A stretch of DNA of 20,051 bases. Origin: a virus. Below are positions 14,290 through 20,051 of the stretch, one piece after another. Under the pieces are notes generated by a model. That model made no database searches, was not told where the DNA came from, and saw only the letters and a list, made by a program, of their open reading frames with translations. A program made the translations under genes and the position numbers. Location of the stretch: positions 1 through 20,051 of IMG/VR virus record IMGVR_UViG_3300009151_004442; one strand, 5' to 3'. Within the stretch, counting starts at the first letter, position 1. The number at the start of each line of letters is the position of its first letter.

Positions 14290-14681
14290 AAGTCATAGTC
14301 AACGGAACCTTTGATATATTGCATCGAGGTCATATTGAAATGTTGGAATATGCAAAAAGCCTCGGCAATCATTTAGTAGTTTGTATAGATACCGACACTA
14401 GGGTTAAACAACTCAAAGGACCAGATCGTCCTATCAACAATCAATTTGATAGATCATTTATGCTTAATGCATTAAAATGTGTTGATACAGTTTGGACATT
14501 TGCCGACGAGGCAGAACTAGAATATATCTTAGAAACTTACAAACCTGACATTATGGTCAAAGGCAGCGACTATCGAGGTAAGCCAATTGTAGGTGAACAC
14601 TTAATCAAAGAAATGAAATTTTATGACATTGACTCAGAATACTCAACAACAAACATCATACAACGTATTACTGATAGGTGA
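14286..14681 (+). CDS. hldC: Heptose-1-phosphate adenylyltransferase (HldE C-terminal domain type)
   Basis: A 131-residue cytidylyltransferase-like nucleotidyltransferase. It begins MKVIVNGTFDILHRGHIEML, with the HxGH motif at 13-16 that binds ATP phosphates. It continues with the family pattern (LKGPDRPINNQFDRSFML, then VKGSDYRGKP at 91-100), ending with STTNIIQRI. It would join ATP to D-glycero-D-manno-heptose 1-phosphate to give ADP-heptose. In E. coli this is the C-terminal half of HldE; here it stands alone, as in bacteria with split HldA/HldC. It starts in an ATGA overlap with hldD and overlaps the kinase gene that follows by over 50 bases. The related FAD synthetase or glycerol-3-phosphate cytidylyltransferase activities are less likely given the neighbours. 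Confidence 0.88.
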   Translation: MKVIVNGTFDILHRGHIEMLEYAKSLGNHLVVCIDTDTRVKQLKGPDRPINNQFDRSFMLNALKCVDTVWTFADEAELEYILETYKPDIMVKGSDYRGKPIVGEHLIKEMKFYDIDSEYSTTNIIQRITDR

Positions 14682-15405
14682 TAGTTGTACTGATATATAT
14701 AATATAGGCATAGTAGATAGACTGAGTCCAGAGGCACCTGTGCCCGTTGTTAAAATTGTAGAAACATTTTCATTACCTGGTATGAGTGCAAATGTATATC
14801 GTAATTTAGTAAGCCTAAATATTGAAGCAGATTTTGTACATAATGAAACATCTATTACTAAAACTAGATTTATAGACAAACGTTCAGGTCAGCATTTACT
14901 TAGAGTAGATGATGAAGAAAATGTAGTACCTTGGTCAGGAAGAACACCACAACCATTAGATGCATATGATGTTATTATTGTATCAGACTACAACAAAGGT
15001 TTTTTAACATCTAAAGGCATTTTAGAAATTATTGAAAATTCTAAATGTCCAATTTTTATTGATACAAAAAAAACACAGCTAGGTATCTTTGATTCTCAAA
15101 GAGTGTATTTTAAAATAAATGAAACTGAATATAAAAATACTCGAAGCCAACCTAAAAATTTAATTGTCACACTAGGAGCCAATGGGGCAGAATATGATGG
15201 TATAAGATATCCTACCAAAAAAGTAGAAGTTATGGATGTATGTGGATGCGGCGACACTTTTCTAGCCGCATTAGTTACCCAATATCTCTTTACAAAAGAC
15301 ATAGAAAAAGCTATACTGTTTGCTAATGTAGCCGCAGGCATTACCGTTCAACATCGCGGAAACTACGCACCATCATACGACGAGATTAGAAATGCCGGAT
15401 ATTGA
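14623..15405 (+). CDS. hldA: Heptose 7-phosphate kinase, PfkB family (HldE N-terminal domain type)
   Basis: A 260-residue ribokinase-fold sugar kinase. It carries HldE-type signatures: VLLIGDSCTD (15-24), the diagnostic RLSPEAPVPVV (33-43), SDYNKG (121-126), and the PfkB catalytic site GCGDTF (208-213) with Asp211 as base. It would phosphorylate D-glycero-D-manno-heptose 7-phosphate at C1. E. coli's kinase domain is longer (about 320), and the usual PGGAANVA substrate motif is altered to LPGMSANVYRN, so activity should not be assumed. The conserved Gly-Asp at 19-20 lies over the hldC stop, so the start must be inside hldC. ATG 14623 (59-base overlap) or TTG 14629 are the only candidates; neither has a good ribosome site. 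Confidence 0.85.
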   Translation: MTLTQNTQQQTSYNVLLIGDSCTDIYNIGIVDRLSPEAPVPVVKIVETFSLPGMSANVYRNLVSLNIEADFVHNETSITKTRFIDKRSGQHLLRVDDEENVVPWSGRTPQPLDAYDVIIVSDYNKGFLTSKGILEIIENSKCPIFIDTKKTQLGIFDSQRVYFKINETEYKNTRSQPKNLIVTLGANGAEYDGIRYPTKKVEVMDVCGCGDTFLAALVTQYLFTKDIEKAILFANVAAGITVQHRGNYAPSYDEIRNAGY

Positions 15406-15970
15406 TATTGACTTTGCTGATAGAAAAAAAGTATTGGAGGTTATCCAACACATACCTGCGGCAATCAAAGAAAACCATACTTTTAAAAAGCACAATACTG
15501 GCATATATTGTCATTCTATGCCCTACAATCCTATAACTAATCTAGCAAGTTTTGACTACAAGGAAGCTGAGGATCGAGGTTATTTCAAGATTGATTTTTT
15601 AAATGTTAACATTTATAATGGTGTAAGAGACGAAGCTCATCTTAAACAACTAATGGAGACTGAACCGCTATGGGATCTTTTAGAGCAGGACGATTTCAAC
15701 AGTCTATTATTTCACGTCAACGGGAATGGTGGTTTATTACGTCAAACAAAGCCAAAGAGCATAGAGCAACTGGCAGCGGTGCTAGCGATGATTCGGCCAG
15801 CGAAGAGACATCTAAGGGACAAGACTTGGAACGAGATAATGTTGGAAGTTTGGACGAAACCAACGAACGATGACTACTATTTCAAGAAAGCCCATGCAAT
15901 AGCTTATGCAATGGCCATTGTGGTACAAATGAATTTAATTTGTGAACAGATTAGTTACGGGTACTCTTAA
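15392..15970 (+). CDS. Miniature DnaE (DNA polymerase III alpha)-like palm protein
   Basis: A 192-residue protein that reads as an abridged Pol III alpha catalytic core. It opens at the palm motif PDIDIDF (2-8; E. coli PDFDVDF with Asp401/403). It has KHNTGIY (33-39) where DnaE has its conserved His-Ala-Gly/Ser-Gly segment, and GYFKIDFL (63-70), where Asp68 matches the third catalytic Asp555. Next come FHVNGNGGLLRQTKPKS (107-123; DnaE FQLESRGM) and LAMIRP (131-136), and finally YYFKKAHAIAYAM (162-174; DnaE GFNKSHSAAYAL). PHP, most of the fingers, beta-binding and OB parts are missing. All three catalytic aspartates remain, so polymerase-like chemistry is conceivable, yet regulation or decay is as likely. 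The ATG overlaps hldA by 14 bases. The stop overlaps a reverse gene by 20 bases. Confidence 0.8.
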   Translation: MPDIDIDFADRKKVLEVIQHIPAAIKENHTFKKHNTGIYCHSMPYNPITNLASFDYKEAEDRGYFKIDFLNVNIYNGVRDEAHLKQLMETEPLWDLLEQDDFNSLLFHVNGNGGLLRQTKPKSIEQLAAVLAMIRPAKRHLRDKTWNEIMLEVWTKPTNDDYYFKKAHAIAYAMAIVVQMNLICEQISYGYS

Positions 15971-16328
15971 CTGACCGAACTAATTGTATTGATTTGCGTT
16001 TGATACGTTTTTCTGCAATTTCACTGAGATTTACTATGGGGCCAAAAATTAATTCTGCATCTTTAGAGTTGAATGTTTTAATAAAGGGCCTAAATATCTG
16101 CATTTCTTTTTTGAGAAATATATTAATTGGAATCTTACGATTTGATTCCCACCACCATATTTCCCCCATTTCTAAAAATACTTGGCGCTGAGCCTCGCCT
16201 ACTATCATTGATAAATCGTAGATGCTGGCTACATAATCGTCAAAATTAATAACGATGCCTACGTATTCCTTATCATTGGATTTAACACAGGAAATAAACG
16301 GAAAATTTTCTTGAAACTGATCTCTCAT
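15951..16328 (-). CDS. Conserved T4-like phage protein on the reverse strand
   Basis: From ATG at 16328 this encodes 125 residues beginning MRDQFQENFPFISCVKSND, with EYVGIVINFDDYVASIYDL, GEIWWWESNRKIPINIFL, and a basic C-terminus KRIKRKSIQLVRS. I recall this layout (RDQFQENFPFISC, WWxESNRxIPINIF, KRRSIQL) from hypothetical proteins of marine T4-like phages; the function is unknown. A longer version from TTG 16355 exists but adds nothing family-like. A perfect TATAAATA (16375-16368, reverse strand) is well placed to transcribe it. Its stop lies inside the end of the DnaE-like gene, with no terminator visible between. It is one of only two reverse-strand genes here. Confidence 0.83.
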   Translation of the reverse strand: MRDQFQENFPFISCVKSNDKEYVGIVINFDDYVASIYDLSMIVGEAQRQVFLEMGEIWWWESNRKIPINIFLKKEMQIFRPFIKTFNSKDAELIFGPIVNLSEIAEKRIKRKSIQLVRSVKSTRN

Positions 16329-16336
16329 TGATTTAA

Positions 16337-16344
16337 AATAAATA
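16337..16344 (+). promoter_or_regulatory. Candidate late promoter octamer for the gene at 16350
   Basis: AATAAATA at 16337-16344 (seven of eight bases of TATAAATA) ends five bases before ATG 16350. The predicted +1 is the A of that ATG. No Shine-Dalgarno is present. Confidence 0.55.
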
Positions 16345-16349
16345 CTCTT

Positions 16350-17174
16350 ATGCAAAATTTACCAATCTATTTATACCCAAACTCTCTTGACGTTATATTA
16401 GATTTGGACGCAAACATTAGGGGAGTTAACCAAGTTATGTATCAACGAGACTTGAAAGTACAAAAAGGGATTAAGAACCAAATTCGAGTCCAATTTAAAA
16501 ATAGCGATCAAAAAAGAATTTCTATTTCTACTGCATCGACATTTGTTTTTAGTATGTTTGATATAATAGATCAGCGTTTGATTTTAGAAAAACAACTTGA
16601 AATTCTAAGCGAAACTACCAGTACCAAAGGCATTGGGCTATTAACACTCAGCGAAAGCGATACTATAGACTTAGATAGAACTAGTTATCAATATAGTGTA
16701 AAAAAATTAGACACAGATGGTACATATACTCCTGCTTATTCAAATACCTATTATGGAATGGCGGGTACCTTGCACCTAAGTAATGATGTAAATCCAGTGC
16801 TCAAAGACAGCGTAACAGTGACCACGTTCAATCCAACATATAACCCTGATATTCAACTATATGAATTTTTCAGTGGTAACTTATATGCAAATCCAGAATT
16901 TAATGGAAACAGCGCATTACACACTGTGGCCATTTACACTACAGCATTTAAAGGTTCAATATACATTGAGGGTACTTTGGAAAACAGTCCTGTAAATTTT
17001 GGAGTAATTACCAGCAAAGATTATACAGGATATTCGGGAGTATCATATCTTAATTTTACAGGTGTGTACTCATATATCCGTATTAGACATATTCCAACCA
17101 AAGGTCCTATCGATGCAGACAACAGAAATACTGCTTACTCCGGAACACTTGACAAAATCCTCTACAGAAGTTAA
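16350..17174 (+). CDS. Probable virion structural protein
   Basis: A 274-residue protein, beta-rich and Thr/Ser/Tyr/Asn-rich, typical of tail or baseplate proteins. The N-terminal part (IYLYPNSLDVILD; VMYQRDLKVQKGIKNQIRV; TFVFSMFDI) resembles the start of baseplate-upper-type proteins that bind polymer-like ligands. The C-terminal half (TVAIYTTAFKGSIYIEGTL; SYLNFTGVYSYIRIRHIP) looks like a jelly-roll or Ig-like sandwich. Similar proteins occur in marine T4-like phages as far as I recall. It starts without a Shine-Dalgarno directly under a late-type octamer, in line with a late gene set between replication genes. The primase promoter overlaps its stop codon. Confidence 0.72.
   Translation: MQNLPIYLYPNSLDVILDLDANIRGVNQVMYQRDLKVQKGIKNQIRVQFKNSDQKRISISTASTFVFSMFDIIDQRLILEKQLEILSETTSTKGIGLLTLSESDTIDLDRTSYQYSVKKLDTDGTYTPAYSNTYYGMAGTLHLSNDVNPVLKDSVTVTTFNPTYNPDIQLYEFFSGNLYANPEFNGNSALHTVAIYTTAFKGSIYIEGTLENSPVNFGVITSKDYTGYSGVSYLNFTGVYSYIRIRHIPTKGPIDADNRNTAYSGTLDKILYRS
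16368..16375 (-). promoter_or_regulatory. Perfect TATAAATA late promoter on the reverse strand
   Basis: Reading leftward, 16375 to 16368 is TATAAATA, an exact T4 late consensus, located inside the first codons of the + strand gene. The predicted +1 is near 16362, giving a 34-base leader to the ATG at 16328. With the + octamer at 16337-16344 it forms an overlapping divergent late promoter pair. Confidence 0.6.
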
Positions 17175-17177
17175 ACT
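17149..17177 (+). promoter_or_regulatory. Sigma70-type promoter for primase, predicting a leaderless mRNA
   Basis: A perfect TTGACA (17149-17154), exactly 17 bases, then TAAACT (17172-17177), which contains the stop codon of the upstream gene. The predicted +1 is 17184, the G of the primase GTG. No Shine-Dalgarno lies near the GTG. Confidence 0.6.
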
Positions 17178-17183
17178 GTACAT

Positions 17184-18182
17184 GTGAATGATATACAATC
17201 TGCATTACTAGCATTACTACCTCCAAAAAGAAAACTAACATCTGGTGGTTGGACAAGTTTCAACGCACCATGTTGTTCTCATCGAGGTGAACGTCAAGAT
17301 GACAGGCTTCGTGGCGGCGTCAAAGTAGAAAATGATGGATTTGTTTATCACTGTTTCAATTGCGGATTTGCCGCAGGTTGGACTCCGGGCAAGCTGTTAA
17401 GTAAAAACACCAAAAACTTATTCCAATGGATTGGGATGAGTGAGCTAGATATAGGAAAACTTAATCTAGCCACTATGAAGATCAAAGATGATCAGCCAGT
17501 ACTCAAGAAAGCATTCAATCTTACCCTATTAGAAAAACCTTTGCCCGAAGGCACTATGTCTGTAATGGAATGGATCAATACAGGATACTTGCCCGATGTT
17601 GCAGAAGACATTGGTAAGATAGTAGAGTACATCATAGGCCGGGGGATGAGTCTTGATTGGTATAACTGGATGTGGAGCCCTGCCCCAGGCTATGTAGATA
17701 GGGTATTGATACCTTTTTACCAAGACGGTAAGGTAGTCGGCTATACCGGACGTAAGATTACAGAAGGTAAGCCAAAGTATCTCACTGATAGCCAAAGCGG
17801 ATATGTGTTTAATATAGATGCACAAGACTACAATAGAAAGTTTGTTATTGTGGTGGAAGGCCAGTTTGATGCTATTGCTGTGGATGGAGTTGGTATCATG
17901 ACCAATGAACCCAACGAGGCGCAGGTTGCTAGGATAAATGCTTTGGCCAAAGAAGTAATTGTTGTACCGGATAGAGATCGTCCAGGTTCTAAATTATTAA
18001 AGTTTGCCATAGATAATGGTTGGGGCGCTAGTTTACCTCCCTGGGGCGACGATGTCAAAGATGTAGCAGATGCTGTGAAAAAATATGGTAGGATCTATAC
18101 CTTATTCACAATTCTACACTATCGAGAAACAAACGAGATAAAAATACAACTGCTGAAGAAAAAATTAGAAACATATGAATAA
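17184..18182 (+). CDS. 61: DNA primase (T4 gp61-like)
   Basis: The primase makes RNA primers for lagging-strand synthesis and works with the gp41 helicase. In 332 residues there is an N-terminal zinc-binding domain with Cys30, His33, Cys57 and Cys60 (APCCSHRG, YHCFNCGF). This is followed by the catalytic TOPRIM domain: VVEGQFDAIAVDG (223-235, Glu225) and VPDRDRPG (261-268, Asp263/Asp265). Length is close to T4 gp61 (342). The start is GTG at 17184, because no in-frame ATG is near and the zinc domain needs this N-terminus. There is no ribosome site, but a sigma70-like promoter places +1 on the GTG. The end overlaps the helicase gene by 8 bases, coupling the two primosome parts. Confidence 0.93.
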   Translation: MNDIQSALLALLPPKRKLTSGGWTSFNAPCCSHRGERQDDRLRGGVKVENDGFVYHCFNCGFAAGWTPGKLLSKNTKNLFQWIGMSELDIGKLNLATMKIKDDQPVLKKAFNLTLLEKPLPEGTMSVMEWINTGYLPDVAEDIGKIVEYIIGRGMSLDWYNWMWSPAPGYVDRVLIPFYQDGKVVGYTGRKITEGKPKYLTDSQSGYVFNIDAQDYNRKFVIVVEGQFDAIAVDGVGIMTNEPNEAQVARINALAKEVIVVPDRDRPGSKLLKFAIDNGWGASLPPWGDDVKDVADAVKKYGRIYTLFTILHYRETNEIKIQLLKKKLETYE

Positions 18183-19632
18183 ACCAAACTATAATTACGA
18201 TATACAAAAATTGTATCTAGAAATGTTTATGAGCGATGCAGAAACATTTGCTCGTTGCCAGAATATTTTTGATCCAGAAAACTTTGATCAACGACTAAGG
18301 AACACTGCGGAGTTTATTAACAAGTATGTTGACGATTATAAGGTAATGCCCGAAGCAAGTATTGTCAATGCCAGCGTGGGTTCTGATTTAAATCCTGTGC
18401 AATTGCCCAAGGAAAACTATGACTGGTTGATGACAGAGTTTGAGCAGTTTAGTCGGCACAAAGGACTGGAGCGAGCTATTCTATCCAGCGCCGATTTATT
18501 GGAAAAGGGTGACTACGGTCCTGTGGAAAAGTTGATCAAAGATGCTATCCAGATCAGTTTGAACAAAGACATGGGCACTGATTACTTTGAAGATCCTAGA
18601 GGTCGTCTTACAAAACTAAAGGATGGTAATGGACAGATTAGTACAGGATGGCCTAGCATTGATAAGAAACTTTACGGAGGTTTCAATCGAGGAGAGCTTA
18701 ATATTTTTTGTGCTGGTTCTGGCGGTGGTAAAAGTTTGTTCTTGGCTAATCTTGGCGTTAACTGGGCATTGCAAGGACTGAATGTATTGTATCTTACATT
18801 TGAATTAGCAGAAGGTCTAGTAAGTATGCGTTTAGATTCTATGACCACAGGTATTAGCACTAGAGAAATCTTTAAGAGCATTGATGATGTTGAACTAAAG
18901 GTTAAAATGATTGGAAAGAAGTCGGGCAGTATTCAAGTTAAGTATATGCCAAGTGGCAAGAACTGCAACGACATCCGTGCTTACTTAAAAGAATATCAGG
19001 TCAAGAAAGGATACAGACCAGATGTTATCTTAATTGACTATTTGGACTTGATGATGCCGTTGAGTGTTAAAGTTAGTCCCAGTGATTTGTTTGTCAAGGA
19101 CAAATATGTGTCAGAAGAGATTCGTAACTTGGCCATGGAAACACAGTGTATCACAGTTACAGCCAGTCAGTTGAATCGTAGTGCTGTTGAAGAGATTGAG
19201 TTTGATCACAGTCACATCTCGGGTGGATTGTCAAAGATTATGACAGCAGATAATGTTATCGGTATCTTTACTAGTAGGGCAATGAAGGAACGTGGACGTT
19301 ATCAAATCCAGTTTATGAAGACACGTTCAAGTAGTGGCGTTGGACAGAAAGTTGACCTAGAGTTTAACATGGAAACTCTGCGTATCACTGACCTAGGTGA
19401 AGATGAGCAGGAAAGTAGCTTTAGTCAACAAAAGCAGGCCAATGGTGGTCAAAGTAGCGTATATGCAGGATTGAAACGGACCAGCACAGTGAGCACTACT
19501 ACAGATCCAGAGACAGGTGAAATTACTCCAATTGATCCTACAAAAGGGTCAAGCATTGGTAAGCCTAATCACAATAAAGGTGTATCGGATATTAGAAATA
19601 TCCTAGCAACTATGAATTCTGAACGAGATTAG
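18175..19632 (+). CDS. 41: Replicative DnaB-family helicase (T4 gp41-like)
   Basis: The hexameric 5'-3' helicase that opens the replication fork. It has 485 residues (T4 gp41: 475). A helical N-terminal domain (about 1-130) precedes the RecA-like motor: Walker A GSGGGKS (181-187), catalytic Glu210 in YLTFE, Walker B VILIDYLDL (284-292, Asp288), the Q-containing motif TASQLNRSAVEE (329-340), and a basic-finger region MKERGRYQIQFMKTRSSSG. The Ser/Thr/Gln-rich C-terminal tail (about 420-485) is likely disordered and may contact primase. ATG 18175 overlaps the primase end by 8 bases. The stop overlaps the stop of the reverse-strand YqgE-like gene, with no hairpin visible between them. Confidence 0.95.
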   Translation: MNKPNYNYDIQKLYLEMFMSDAETFARCQNIFDPENFDQRLRNTAEFINKYVDDYKVMPEASIVNASVGSDLNPVQLPKENYDWLMTEFEQFSRHKGLERAILSSADLLEKGDYGPVEKLIKDAIQISLNKDMGTDYFEDPRGRLTKLKDGNGQISTGWPSIDKKLYGGFNRGELNIFCAGSGGGKSLFLANLGVNWALQGLNVLYLTFELAEGLVSMRLDSMTTGISTREIFKSIDDVELKVKMIGKKSGSIQVKYMPSGKNCNDIRAYLKEYQVKKGYRPDVILIDYLDLMMPLSVKVSPSDLFVKDKYVSEEIRNLAMETQCITVTASQLNRSAVEEIEFDHSHISGGLSKIMTADNVIGIFTSRAMKERGRYQIQFMKTRSSSGVGQKVDLEFNMETLRITDLGEDEQESSFSQQKQANGGQSSVYAGLKRTSTVSTTTDPETGEITPIDPTKGSSIGKPNHNKGVSDIRNILATMNSERD

Positions 19633-20051
19633 AACCAGCTAGAAACTTGTAGGCGACCACTTTCGGATATGATATTGTGCCATTGATCAATATCATCGCG
19701 GTCAAATAACATATCAATATCTGCAGGAATAAACGTCCAACTATGATTGATGGTCCAAGGATCTTCTGCTTTGATCTCCCCTAGCAAATGCCCGGGTTGC
19801 CAACTTGTATATCCAGCTACTACCCTAAAACATTCAGGGCCTTGACTTTCTGATATAGCGGCCAGCACACTGATATCGTTGCTAACACCTATTTGATCTG
19901 TGACTTTAACAGTGCTGGGGCTATACCAATCTAAGGTGTGTATAACATGTATTCGGTTAGCATGTTCCGGACCTCCATGATACAGTGGATAATCTCGTGG
20001 ACAGGGTAAACCAACATTTCTCATCACAGTTTCAAATGTAACATCATTGGT
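19629..20051 (-). CDS. YqgE/AlgH (UPF0301) family protein, 5' end beyond window
   Basis: The reverse-strand frame is open from the right edge (20051) to TAA at 19631-19629, so these 140 residues are the C-terminal part of a longer gene (family length about 185). Family signatures are NVGLPCPRDYPLYHGGPEHANRIHVIH (YqgE: VYLGGPV...GFVLH), VTDQIGVSNDISVLAAI, and GPECFRVVAGYTSWQPGHLLGEI (YqgE: LGYAGWGPGQLE-EI), with FIPADIDMLFD following. An internal GTG at 20027 is not needed as start. The biochemical role of YqgE/AlgH is not settled; in Pseudomonas AlgH affects alginate expression. Here it is reverse-oriented and meets gene 41 tail to tail, so it has its own promoter outside the window. Confidence 0.85.
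   Translation of the reverse strand, partial: TNDVTFETVMRNVGLPCPRDYPLYHGGPEHANRIHVIHTLDWYSPSTVKVTDQIGVSNDISVLAAISESQGPECFRVVAGYTSWQPGHLLGEIKAEDPWTINHSWTFIPADIDMLFDRDDIDQWHNIISESGRLQVSSWF

Noticed and set aside
14286-15405. A frameshifted, fused hldE gene
   Set aside because: The domain order is the reverse of HldE and each part has a complete domain with its own start, so separate genes fit better.
15670-15873. 67-residue reading frame inside the DnaE-like gene
   Set aside because: A low-complexity shadow in another frame; the DnaE motifs are clearly in the main frame.
16329-16355. TTG 16355 as start of the reverse-strand gene
   Set aside because: It adds nine residues unlike the remembered family N-terminus (MRDQFQEN...), so the ATG at 16328 is favoured, though not proved.
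1-20051. tRNA genes, CRISPR arrays, insertion sequences or attachment sites
   Set aside because: I saw no cloverleaf-like sequences, spaced direct repeats, transposase genes or flanking inverted repeats, though eye inspection can miss a tRNA.

Overview
This window looks like a stretch of an uncultured T4-like myovirus (Caudoviricetes), probably aquatic or marine, infecting a Gram-negative bacterium. The evidence is a set of T4-type core proteins: large terminase, gp32, UvsX, UvsY, UvsW, a gp62-like clamp-loader subunit, gp61 primase and gp41 helicase. Several companion proteins are of kinds I recall from marine T4-like phages. The DNA is AT-rich and densely coded, almost all on the + strand. 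I found no tRNA, IS element, CRISPR array or gene-free stretch above 300 bases. The family assignment rests on reading motifs by eye; no database search was run.

Layout. Positions 3-272 are the tail of an unidentified gene ending in a UUCG-loop terminator. Positions 336-4430 hold the late genes: terL and a large 831-residue protein. A terminator and a new promoter (4469-4543) then open a recombination and replication block: gp32 (4564), uvsX (5564), an acidic 86-residue protein, and uvsY (6887). A second terminator/promoter pair (7355-7394) precedes a 394-residue protein with an annealing-helicase-like motif, which is followed by uvsW. Small conserved phage proteins follow, including two tandem genes sharing a C-terminal motif, and then a probable gp62.

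From 11032 to about 15970 the genes are stacked end to start, with seven consecutive 4-base ATGA overlaps. This block carries a MBD4-like DNA glycosylase, a zinc-finger protein, two small unknowns, a cupin, an ADP-heptose set (hldD, hldC, hldA), and a 192-residue miniature of the DnaE (Pol III alpha) catalytic core. A reverse-strand conserved gene (15951-16328) meets it tail to tail. Next come a late virion-type gene (16350), primase (17184), replicative helicase (18175), and a reverse-strand YqgE/AlgH-family gene running off the right edge.

How the genes fit together. gp32, UvsX, UvsY and UvsW form a recombination-dependent replication set, and gp61 and gp41 form the primosome; polymerase, sliding clamp and gp44 must lie elsewhere. 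The heptose genes could supply ADP-heptose for LPS or another glycosylation, although GmhA and GmhB homologues are absent here. Five gene starts (336, 1935, 7401, 16350, 17184) lack a Shine-Dalgarno and sit at, or one base from, the +1 predicted from a late-type octamer or a sigma70-like promoter. This suggests systematic leaderless transcription. Genes such as gp32, uvsX, uvsW and the one at 10549 instead have clear purine-rich ribosome sites.
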